From assembly GCF_914767665.1 (NCBI RefSeq), contig NC_059504.1, positions 15,750,501-15,814,500 on the forward strand: a DNA stretch of 64,000 bases. The letters run 5' to 3'. The stretch is from Harmonia axyridis (taxonomy: Eukaryota > Arthropoda > Insecta > Coleoptera > Coccinellidae). The notes beneath the pieces are model-generated. The model saw only the letters and a program-made list of their open reading frames with translations. It was not told the DNA's origin and did not search any database. Below are positions 1-9,900 of this stretch, piece by piece. Positions within the stretch are counted from its first letter, which is position 1. Each line of letters begins with the position of its first letter. Both the position numbers and the translations under genes were made by a program.

Positions 1-135
1 GACGATCTGTTGGGGAAACGAGTGCTCAAGAAGAAAACTTCCTTATTTCGAAATCCAGAGACCTGTGAAAAATTCAATGTGAAGGCTATTGGCAAATTGT
101 TGTTTCCTGAGGAGTATAAAGCGGAATTATTTTGA
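1..135 (+). CDS. C-terminal coding end of an unrecognised gene (5' part outside window)
   Basis: Frame 1 is open from the first base to a TGA at 133-135, giving 44 residues rich in K, E, L and F, and ending FPEEYKAELF. The composition looks like real protein (charged, no low complexity), and an AATAAA follows 261 bases later, so I read it as the last coding exon of a plus-strand gene lying left of the window. No domain is recognisable in so short a piece, and no function is proposed. It could instead be a chance open stretch cut by the window edge. Confidence 0.5.
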   Translation, partial: DDLLGKRVLKKKTSLFRNPETCEKFNVKAIGKLLFPEEYKAELF

Positions 136-420
136 TTTTCCCGCCATATTTGAGCTTCCACTGAACAAAAATGCCTATAACATTTTAATTTCGTCATGAC
201 AGAGTTAGTATCTGATTTTACCACTTCCACCCCATTCAAAATCCAGCTGACATTTACAACTGCCACAACACAAATGCCATTCTTATGACGTTAACAAGTT
301 GTGCCAACCGAGACCATTAAAAAGTCACGTTACTGTCTAATTGCTAATTAGGTTAGGTGAGGTTAGATACAGTACTAAAAGTTTAGAGAATCCTCAATAA
401 ACGATAATCCAATTAAACTG
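136..420 (+). other. putative 3' UTR with polyadenylation signal
   Basis: AT-rich non-coding sequence follows the stop codon. A canonical AATAAA is at 396-401 and a second AATAAA lies near 434. A short run like the insect TTAGG motif (ttaggttaggtgaggttag) lies near 347-366. The 3' UTR end is inferred from the signal only. Confidence 0.4.
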
Positions 421-1083
421 TGAAATCTCTACAATAAAAACGCATCAGTTGATACCGTCCGAAGAGACAGAAACCACAATATCATAAGCCCGGATTGAAT
501 ATGAGGTTATGACGAACGTCAAGTACGCCCGGCAACACCGCCAGTGCCACATTTTAAAAGGCGTGGTGCCCAATGGGCGGAGTTGACGTGTGTGGTCCCT
601 CTCGCGTGAGTAAGGCCATCAATCAGCGCCGTGGCAACAGTGGCGACACCGGCTGCAGACAAGCCACTTGATATCACTACAAACCTGCCCCCTCTCTTGT
701 CACCGCTGCCCCTGACCACCCACTGGCCGCACAGCGCGGACACACGGCCATCGCTGATTATTATCCACGCGTTTCATTCAATAATGCCAACTTAACTCCA
801 CTCGCCACTGGCGTAACGATAATTCTTTCCAGGATTGAGTGCGTTACGGTGTTACTGATACATGCGATCGGATGGGTGGTGCTCTTCCCTACGATGTTTT
901 TGCGTGTTACAACAGGTTATGTCATGTGGGAAGGGTTTTGGTAGAATGTCGACGATTTTCGAATGGAAATCCCGTAATGAAGAATTCGAGGTTTGAATTA
1001 ATTCTGTCCGTCCGTCCAAGGTAACTCTCGATCGCAATGTGGTAGAGAGATGAAATAACCTAAGTAGGTTCCGGGTTCCAATA
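421..1083. other. intergenic stretch with a GC-rich block at about 519-780
   Basis: The centre of this stretch is clearly GC-richer than its flanks and is open on the minus strand for 74 codons, but the predicted peptide has no recognisable feature. Both strands of the next part (839-1037) are also open for about 60 codons, as expected by chance. It could be regulatory sequence. No repeat signature is seen. Confidence 0.3.
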
Positions 1084-1225
1084 TACAGGGTGTTTCAAAA
1101 TAAGTGCGATAGAATTGGGTGGGCGAATCATTGCCATTAATAGAAGGGGGTTGTTCATGTAAACAAAAGCTATTAGGCCTCTTCTTGGAAAGTTACCACA
1201 GTAAAGATGGCGCTTTTTATAATTT
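1084..1225 (+). repeat. dispersed repeat beginning TACAGGGTGTTTC
   Basis: This copy starts with TACAGGGTGTTTC, an end motif that recurs with small changes at 15878, 16179, 17094 and 61493. The right end was not found, so the boundary is approximate. Confidence 0.35.
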
Positions 1226-2341
1226 TCGATTTTTTTTGGTAATAATTTTAGGCTAATTTATTAATCCAAGAAAGAAATAGGTAGTTGCTTTTCAATTGTA
1301 GGAGATATCTCGGGTTCTGCTAGCTCAACTAGCTGGAATACTTTCAAATAATTCAGTTCGTTTTTTGATGAAGTAAACAAAACATCCTTTGATAAATTCG
1401 ATTTTGAATTAAAAAAATATAATTTCATACTTCATATGAAAATGATGCAATTGAAAAGATACCCGAGAGGAATAACAGAGGCTTCTTTAAGAAAAAAAAA
1501 TTCAGATGAATTGGGCAAAGGAGGCGGTGAAATTTTATTTTGCCGAGGCGCCAAAATGTTTGGTGGCGGCTCTGTCATCGAATATAGGTACTAATATGAA
1601 AAAGCTGATTACATAATAATTTTTGGCTCATTCTAAGCTCACGTTCAAACCTACAGCCAAATACTTCGATTTACGTTAAAAAATATATCATTATCATAAC
1701 TTACGCAAGTAGATAATATGTTCACAGACAAATTATCCAAGAAAAAAAACCTGAGTGCTGCTTAACGTTAAGCTAACAGAGCCCGCAATTTCATCATAAA
1801 TGAAGAGCAAATAAATTTTTTATCACCCTTTAATTAGTCTAAAATAAAAAAAAAAGAAAGTGAGAAAACAAAACCATTTTTGTTGTTTCCTTGAAATTGC
1901 AGAAGTATTGGACATGTTGTGGGCATGTTTTTTCAATGAAAAATTATACTTATGATAATTTTTAAAATTTTTTAAAGGGGTGAAATTGCAACTCTTATGG
2001 AATTTTCAGCCAAAACTTTTTAACGAAACAAAATAAAAATTAAATTAAACAAGAGATAAAAATCAAAAGGTGTTGAGTAGTGACGATTCATTGCTTCCAA
2101 CTATTGTTTTGTGTCCGTGAAAGCAATAAGTGAAGTTTCCTTATAAAAAAATAAAATATAACATGGTGCATAAACGGACCTTATGTAGATGGGACCAAAA
2201 AAAAAATAGTAGGTGTTTTTCACGTTTTTTTATTTAAAGAACATAATCATTAGATGCCGTTCCTTCAATTTGAAGAAAATAACTAAATACATTTTTGGTA
2301 ACTGTTCAAAAAAAGAACTATAATATAATTGTCCACCTGCA

Positions 2342-2500
2342 TAGGCGTAACAAGGGAAGTTATTGGAGACATAATCCCCCCATTGATTAGAAGAAATGAA
2401 AAATTCTTAGTAGACATTTTTTTTTCAATGGAAAAATTTTTCTTTGGGTGGTTTGGGTAACCCCCCTCCCATGAGTCAACTCTAGTTACGCCAATTTTTC
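2342..2500. mobile_element. possible small hAT-like MITE
   Basis: The left side reads taggcgtaacaaggg and the right side, on the other strand, ttggcgtaactagag. The shared GGCGTAAC core is common at hAT element ends. No matching 8-bp target duplication was found next to these ends, so the boundaries and the assignment are weak. Confidence 0.3.
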
Positions 2501-2694
2501 AACAATTTTTGACAAGGATTCTCCCCTTAATTTTTCGGATAACCATTATCAGTTCATATCAGTTTCAATATCAACCAATATTTCAATTGCGCTCTTTTTA
2601 AAATAACTTTTATATCATCATTTTCATTATTACCTATAGCATGCTATTCGAATAAATCCAATCCAATTGCGCCAATAAATTCGATAATAATTTT

Positions 2695-2825
2695 GTGAGT
2701 AACGAACAAAATATAAAGAAACAAAATATAAAATATAATAACAAAATATAATGAAAAAATAATGATAAATATAATAACAAATATTATAAAAAATATAATA
2801 ACAAAATATAAAGAAACCAAATGGG
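2695..2825. repeat. AT-rich low-complexity tract (aaaatataa/aataac type)
   Basis: Irregular repetition of aaaatataa, aataac and taataac units. It produces a spurious minus-strand ORF rich in Y, I and F. Confidence 0.6.
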
Positions 2826-3505
2826 TAATTTATAATTTGGTGTGTAATGAGCATAGCTCCAAAGATTTTGAACATAAAAGTCTAATGTATACTGACACTT
2901 TATACTTATTCTCCTTCAATTATGAACCTGAACTCTGATATTCCGAATTCTGGGAGATTACAAGTTTTGACACGGACAAAAATCAGTCAACCCCAAAATC
3001 TTTGACCGAAGCGAAAACTAATTGAGCAATTTCGCTAATAAAAAGACCCACAAATGGCGTACGCTCACCGCACCGTTCTTTTTTAGGTGCCAAATTACTT
3101 CCTCCTCCATAGGAACTTAATAAAACTGCATTGAAATAATGACGCATGTCATCAAAATGATATTAGTCGGCATTCAAAAGAAAGCGGACAATCTGACACA
3201 GTTTTAAAACTACCTTTCGAAGGGAAAAAAGCAACGACAAAATTATGCTATTGTGGTCATATACAGGTACGTCCACGGTCCAAAAAAGATAGTGGACGAG
3301 GGTAATCGGTTGATGATGACCTTTGGATTACTTTCACGTCGAAGTTTCAGAATAATTCGGTGGGTAATTCGATGCATTTAGATATTTTTTTTCTTATCTG
3401 ATTTCTTACTTCTGAGTTGCTGCCCTTATGTTCAGTTTTTACTGAAATATCATTTCCAAAAGGAAAATTATAAATATCTCAACTTTTTGACTAATTTTCA
3501 GACCA

Positions 3506-3806
3506 GGATGTTTCATTATAAACTGGACAAACATATACATATAGTCGTGTAGATGACAACGTGAGAATCATTTTTGCCTTATTACATATACCTAACTTGT
3601 TTTCGAAGCATAAGCGAGGTGTGCAACGTCATTTCTGAGCAATATTCTAATCCTTCTTTTCCGGTTGCCAAATTAAATTCAATTTTCTGAATGAACTCAA
3701 GTTTCTATGAATTTCTGTGAAAAAAATTTTTCATCAATCGACTATAGCGAGAAAAAAAGAATTCTTCTCTCTTTTATATGTTTTTCTGGTGTATAATGAA
3801 ACACTT
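3506..3806. mobile_element. small foldback MITE, about 300 bp
   Basis: The left end (GATGTTTCATTATA, from 3508) and the right end read on the opposite strand (GTGTTTCATTATA, near 3790-3803) are inverted copies. The inside has no coding potential. The target duplication could not be defined. Confidence 0.45.
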
Positions 3807-3810
3807 TGTA

Positions 3811-4150
3811 TATACAGTTGTTCATGTGCGCCCGCAGGGGGGGGCCAGAGATTTTGATTGTCTCATTTTTCAGCACAACACCCTCAATATAACTTTCTCA
3901 ATCCAAAGGGCAAGGAAAAAAGGAAAGTAATGGATTCACAACAATTTTACGGTTATCAATGACAATCATGGACGCCTTATCGTTTTTCAATAATTTTCAT
4001 TTTGCCCCCCCCTGAGGAAAATTTCTGCGGGCGCCCATGCAGTTGTTTTTAAATTGGAGGTACAAATGAAAATGCTAGATTTCGTGGACAATTTCAAGGA
4101 AATAAACATGGGCCCGCAAATGCTTTGTTTTCGTAGGGTGTTTCTTGTAG
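3811..4150 (+). repeat. dispersed repeat interrupted by a hAT-type MITE
   Basis: The two outer parts, joined across 3823-4047, match the repeat at 17094-17225: both carry tatacag...ttg, then aaattggaggtacaaa, then aaacatggg(c/t)(c/t)cgcaaa. The MITE at 3823-4039 splits the repeat just after its TATACAG end. Confidence 0.55.
3823..4039. mobile_element. hAT-type MITE with 8-bp target duplication
   Basis: The terminal inverted repeats are CATGTGCGCCCGCAG at the left and, read on the other strand, CATGGGCGCCCGCAG at the right (14 of 15 matching), followed inward by G-runs. The element is flanked by exact copies of CAGTTGTT at 3815-3822 and 4040-4047. An 8-bp duplication is the hAT superfamily hallmark. 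The 217-bp element has no coding capacity and must have been moved by a transposase encoded elsewhere. Confidence 0.75.
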
Positions 4151-6670
4151 TCCTACTTTTTTGTGATGACTATACCAGTTCATCTAATCTTTAAGAATCA
4201 TCGGAAAATTGAGCATCAAAACTAATAGATAGTTATTGATTTATTCATCACATCCTACTAATTAGATTTTTATGATAATTTGGGGTTTCCTGAGGATTTC
4301 GAGAGAATTGTTTGAATTTTTTTGCTCGAATTGACAAATTAACAAGGCACCAAAAAGTTCAGTACTAGATCAGAGTTCTATTTTAGATTTTTTCGAACTA
4401 CCAGTATCACCTGTAGATTTGTAAATTGACATATCACGTGACGTGATGTAAACTCTGCATTAGAATATTTTTGCCAAATTTTTGTTAAAAATCTTGTGAA
4501 GTGCTGATACTGCTGATGCTAAGTGAAACAAAAACCTGAAAAAGAATCAAACATTAACACCCTATTTCTCAAAATAGAAACGCTTGTCGGCCTATATTTT
4601 CATATGATTTTTTCTCTTAAAATTATCGGAGGAAGGTTTTTATTTCAATATTCAATATAGGTAGATATGTAATGATTAACTTAGTCAAGTTAGTTTGAAT
4701 TGAATATTTTGTAAAATAACACATTAACATCAGAGAAAATCTGTACTTAACTAATGAATTATACCCATAAAAATGAAAGTTACAGGATTAAAATCCTAGA
4801 GTATTAAAAAAAGATTTAATTGGTACCTACAATTCCCAAAAAATTCAGGAGACTGCACATTCAAACAGATGGTTATCTCAAAGGCAGTCAAAACGAGGGA
4901 TACAAAGAGTTATATCTTTCATTAGTTTAACTCATCCCTAAGAATTTAGTCATACCTCAACAATAACATCCCTCCATAAATATTGATTTCTTTTATGTTG
5001 AATTGTAAACATTTTTAAATACCTATTTGATGAAGACAAACTATGTAGTAAAACTGTTGTGGTATTTCAGAGATCTATATATGTACTATTATAATTTATA
5101 TTAGGTATGGATTTTACCGGCGATAATGAAAAAAATTTTTGATCTGAAATTGTGATATTTTTGCATTCACAAATTATCACATCACTCAAAAAGTACTGGG
5201 CCTAGCGCACAGATGGTATTGCTAGTAGTGTCAGAAGCATACCACTTTTTTTCTCGTTATCAAAAAGCTTCAAAAGTTGATGAAAGCCCTGGTCTTTTTT
5301 TTCTCTAAAAATATTCGTCTTTGCTTTCCAAATATGCTTCAACCTTTAGTCTCTTTTTGGACCAAAATGATCTCACAACCTATTGTGTTTCATTCTCTTA
5401 GGAACTTAACTAGAAGGAGAAACACTCAAAGTTTCAAAAAAAATATGAATTGCACCAATAATGCTAGTATGTAGTATGTTATAAATTCATTGAGTAATTG
5501 AATATTTTAATTCTAATGACAGATATTGAAATTTAATAACCTAACTTTGATATTAAACTTTCAGTTCCTTACAATAAAGAAGTTAATTTTAACATTTCTT
5601 ATCTATATCGATGAAAACATGTTTCTCGTGACCTATTCATAGTCCTCTGATGGAAAATTTCCATTTTTCGGTGGAATATTTTTAAACCAGCTTATCTACC
5701 TATAGCCACATTCAATTACCTATACTAATAGATCCAAAATTAAACATTTCAAATCCAACTTTTTAGTCCTGAATCATATTTGCGCCATTCTCATTCAATA
5801 AAAAAAAATATAAAAATCGATAACCAAAAGAATACCGCAAACTATTTGTATCAGGAAATCTTCCCCCAATTTTTATTCATATGTCGTGGGAGGCTGTGCC
5901 TCTCTTTCCCGATGAAAATCCTCTCAGAGATCGATAACATCTCTAGCCTTGAATCCTCCGAAACGAGCGTTTATATACGCCAAAATATATCGTGGAAACT
6001 TGGGATAGCTTTCCCGATCTCCAAATTTATAGATTTCCCCCAAACGACGTTAGTGAAAATTCTGTTTCAGCGAATTGGCGAATCTGGGGTTTCCCGAGAT
6101 AAGCTCCAGTTCAGTACCGGCTCCACATTTTCAGCCGTTGATTTATCGGCAGAAATCGCGAAAAAACAAAAAAAAATACGGTTTGTTGGGGAAAATCTCA
6201 GAAAAATTGAATTCCAACACAAAAACACTAAATTCATCGACCGACATAAATTCTGACTAAGAAATTAATGGTAATGCCCTGCTTCCCCTCTTCAAAATCC
6301 CGTTTCCAAGAAATCCATCCAGCATACAAGAATAAATTCCAGATTGTCATTATCACGCTGAGTTAATGGAAAGACACAAACATTTCACACTACTCCTCGT
6401 TTATACACACCACTTAAATTCTTTGTGCTCCCTATTACCTTATTTCAGACGCGATTCAGCGTTCCCCTCACCTAACTTCTCCCCCACCCTTCTTCCCATT
6501 CTCTTCATTCCCCTAGTTATTATTATTCATACAAAACCCACTCTGTCCTGGCATCTCCAGCAATTTTGTGAGCGGAACAATGTGTTTCCTCCGGTCCCCA
6601 CTCCTCGCTTGAACAACGACAGCCGGTTGGTCCCGCCCATTTCAGGCATAAGCTCCTCCCGCAAACAACG
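4151..6670. other. upstream region of the T-box gene, no gene seen
   Basis: AT-rich to about 5770, then gradually GC-richer toward the promoter. A 158-codon plus-strand ORF at 5780-6256 and a 117-codon ORF at 6366-6719 have no recognisable protein features and are judged chance ORFs. The stretch from about 6470 to 6670 has C-rich runs and a cccgccc box near 6634, which suits a proximal promoter. Confidence 0.4.
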
Positions 6671-6741
6671 TCAGTCCGAAGTGTCAGAGTGGAGTTGGGG
6701 GATTCTCTCAGTCTTATAGTGTATAGCAACTATACTGGTCA
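6671..6741 (+). promoter_or_regulatory. TATA-less core promoter: initiator TCAGTC plus DPE-like GGTCA
   Basis: TCAGTC at 6708-6713 fits the arthropod initiator (TCAKTY). With its A at 6710 as +1, the downstream promoter element window (+28 to +32) falls on 6737-6741, which reads GGTCA and fits RGWYV exactly. A second TCAGTC at 6671-6676 has a 4-of-5 DPE match at the same spacing. No TATA box is seen about 30 bases upstream of 6710. This predicts a 131-base 5' UTR for the T-box gene. Confidence 0.5.
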
Positions 6742-6747
6742 TAGAGG

Positions 6748-6762
6748 ATGTATAAGTGTTGA
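6748..6762 (+). other. upstream ORF in the predicted 5' UTR
   Basis: ATG at 6748 opens a four-codon reading frame (M Y K C, then TGA at 6760-6762), lying between the predicted start site and the main ATG. Such uORFs can dampen translation. Whether this one does is unknown. Confidence 0.35.
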
Positions 6763-6840
6763 ATTTGGGCTATTTTGACTGCTTTGAGTTGTTTTGATTG
6801 ATTTAGTGGTGTTTGTGAACGATTTTGACTGTGTTTGGTG

Positions 6841-6988
6841 ATGTTACTTGGAACGATGCCTGATAAAGGAGTATCTGGTGGACTTTTGGTGCCTACGGTT
6901 AAGTCGAGGGCCACTGATTTTTCTATAGCCGCTATTATGTCTAGGGGATCCGAGCTTGCTGAGGAAGAAAGGAGTGAACATCCGGATG
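6841..6988 (+). CDS. H15/mid: T-box gene exon 1 (residues 1-49 and one base of codon 50)
   Basis: The reading frame has a stop upstream (TGA at 6799-6801), so translation starts at ATG 6841 or at ATG 6856 (Met6). Met6 has A at -3, the better context; the first has a poor context. The exon contains KSRATDFSIAAIM. The donor is ATG|GTAAAT at 6989, phase 1. Confidence 0.85.
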
Positions 6989-9900
6989 GTAAATATTATT
7001 TAGAAGCACTATAAGTTCCTATTAATGTCAGATAACTTGACAACGTTTTGTAGTGTTTGCCTCCCGTCGCTTGTGTTATTGTCAATATCTGGACTCTGTA
7101 TGCCCTTTGATAAAAAGAATTTCTGTTATTGGATTCGAATGATTGTTATTTATGATGAATATATACAAAATTTCTCTAGAGATGTTTTCTCAAATGAAAT
7201 TGTATGATAAATGAAAACAAAAATAATGACAATATGACCAATTCAAAGACCGAAATATTGATTTCTTTGAAATTTCAAAGCCACCACTACATTTATCCTC
7301 CGTTATAAGAATATTGGACAATATTAGCTTCTATTCAACAAGTTGACATTTCTTTCAACAAATATCGAAAAGTGTCTATACTTTTTGGGTTAAAGTTTCA
7401 GTTAAAGTTACAGAAAAATTATTGATGCATATATCTTTATAAATGATAAGTAATTGGACATGGAGAATATTATTATTTATTCAGACACTTGGCAACAAAA
7501 TGAAATTGTGTTATCCAATGTTTTCATATAGTCTCTGAACTGTGACCATTCTATCAAGAATTATATTCTCGTATTTGATACGAAATAAAAAATATAGTTA
7601 CATAGATAATTCAACAATATAATGAACACGTATTGTCATCAGCTTGATTATTCCAATAATAATACTAAATTGATTCGACAATGTGACAACTAAATTAAAT
7701 TAAGATATCAAGGAAACATGACAAAATTACAATTACATTACTACACGTAACAATAACGGAAAATAATTGAAATAAGTAGGTTTACCTACAGAATGTATAA
7801 CTCTGAGCACACTACCCGTTTAAGAAGAAACACTATAGATATCTATAAGTGATTACATTTTTGAATGCTGCAGGTTACAACCTATACTATAGGTCATAGG
7901 GTGTTTCCAGATAGATTATAATTTCAGGAAATGATTTTGTTGTGAAAATTGTCATGTTTTCTTCGAGCGGGGAATCAATTGCATTTGTGCTGCAAAAACC
8001 ACAACTCAAGGATATTTTTTTCCTTGTGAACAAATACCTAATACAATAACGATAAAACATTAATCCGTTACCACTAAGAATCTTGTCAATTAACCTCAAA
8101 AATGTTTTTATCAAGGATTCATTTATTTTTATTGCGTTTTATGAAGTCTTTCCTCTGAGAAATGTATTCTTATATGTTTCGAGCTTTGTATTTATATTTA
8201 TTGTCAGTTCACTCAAAAAACAAACAAATAATTCATAAGATACCTATAAAAGAGTCATTCCTTATTTTTTATAGTAGGTACTAATCAATTTGCTGAAAAA
8301 CTATATGGAATAGGTACGTCGAAATGTATCCTTCGAAGAAGGCTTTTTTCAACAATAAAACTATATTCAGAGTAGTTTTCCAGGACCGACTCATTGAATT
8401 CTCTTTTATGTCTTCCATCTTTAGAAAACGGTTGCCTCGAAAGAATAATTGGAGTTTAAAAAAGAGAAAAAAATCGAGTGAATTCAATATTTTCTATAAA
8501 AAAACACCCCTGAACAGATTTTTTGTAATTACACAACGCAATAAGAAGTTTCAAGTGATACCCACTGTTCAATGATATAGGTATTTATAAGTTCAAGACG
8601 AATTTTAATGGTGTTACCAGTATTATCTTTCTTCTTTGTTTATTTTCAGTAGTAGGCTTGATGACAATATCGGAGAATTTAGATATGTTGAAAGGATTCT
8701 AAGAAATGCCTACTTTTTAATTTAAACATTGCGATCTAGGTATAAGATTTTGATAAAATTATAAGTAAATAAGCCATGTTATCCGAAATTGTAGTATCGA
8801 TTTGAAGTTTAGTTGTTAGGTATTACTGCTAGTATTTAATTGATTTTTGCATTATTGAATTGTTGTTCATCGTTTAATCTTGGTTTAACGCTAGTGAACC
8901 AGCATCCACTATATTTTGTTGACTTTCTACGTTCAGCGTAGACACAAAATTTTGTGGAGGTATACTTAACTGTTACGTCACAAGCGGAAGCCGGTTTATC
9001 GAAATAAGTATTCATTTAGAAAACAGTATCAACCCCCATTACAAGAGGGGATTTCAAAATCTGTCATCTAACCTAACCTAACCTATTGTGTGTACATTTT
9101 CGGTAGTTTCTTTCAAAATTTCTCAGCCTAATAAGCCTCTTTTCAGGGTCGCCAGTTCGTCTAAGCTCCCCGGAGATCGAGGACGCCCTCATAGAAGACG
9201 ATGACGTAGAGGTAGACGTTGAGGAGTGCTCCGACGCCGAAACGTCGCGATCGGTCAAGCCAAAGCTGCTTCGGCAAAGTCCGGACGCGTTATCCGAGTG
9301 CGGGTCGGAGCCTACAGATCTGGACCGGGAATCGCCGGAACTGCTTCCGGAAAAGCCGCTCTCGACAAAAAACAAAATTTATTGCAACTGCGAGGAACTG
9401 TTGAATGTCGAGTGCCACCTGGAGACCAAGGAACTGTGGGACAAGTTCCACGACCTTGGTACAGAGATGATCATAACCAAAACCGGAAGGTAAGACACAA
9501 ATTTGTTGCTTGTATTTATTTTTTAATATAGGAGAGATATAAGATAAGAGGTAACATTTCCCATGTTGAAATTGATCAAAAATGTCAATCATTTTCGACA
9601 CGCTCGATTCTGACCGACCGATAGCTCTAATCGAGTCTGACTCTCGAGTATAGCTTTCTGACACTGGCGTATGGTTCGCGTATTAGCCTTCGAATTGATG
9701 CGAAAGCGCGAATTTGCTTCAAAACGCACGATTTTGACTTACCGAGTAGCTCGAATCGATTCTGACTCCCAACTATAGCTTTCGCATCGATGCGAATGCG
9801 CGAATCTCATTTTAAACGCGAGATTCTGACTAACCGATAGCTCGAATAGATTCTGACTCCCGACCATAGGTTTCGCACCAGTTATCAACCGATAGCTTTA

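Larger units (their letters stand above)
1226..3505. other. AT-rich intergenic stretch, no gene seen
   Basis: Nothing in any frame resembles a protein. The stretch holds one small hAT-like inverted repeat (2342-2500) and a low-complexity tract (2695-2825), listed separately. The rest shows no structure I can name. Confidence 0.5.

Noticed and set aside
5780..6256. 158-codon plus ORF upstream of the T-box gene
   Set aside because: No recognisable motif, nested alternative frame of similar length, and a compositional shift toward the promoter; judged chance.
9068..9084. Interstitial telomere tract
   Set aside because: Only 17 bases of CCTAA repeat; such short runs are common in insect DNA.
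9073..9375. 100-codon minus ORF antisense to exon 2
   Set aside because: It mirrors the GC-rich codons of exon 2 (serine-rich shadow). The plus frame is the conserved T-box protein.
9226..9531. 101-codon plus ORF overlapping exon 2 in another frame
   Set aside because: Runs through the splice donor and out of frame with the T-box sequence; shadow of exon 2.
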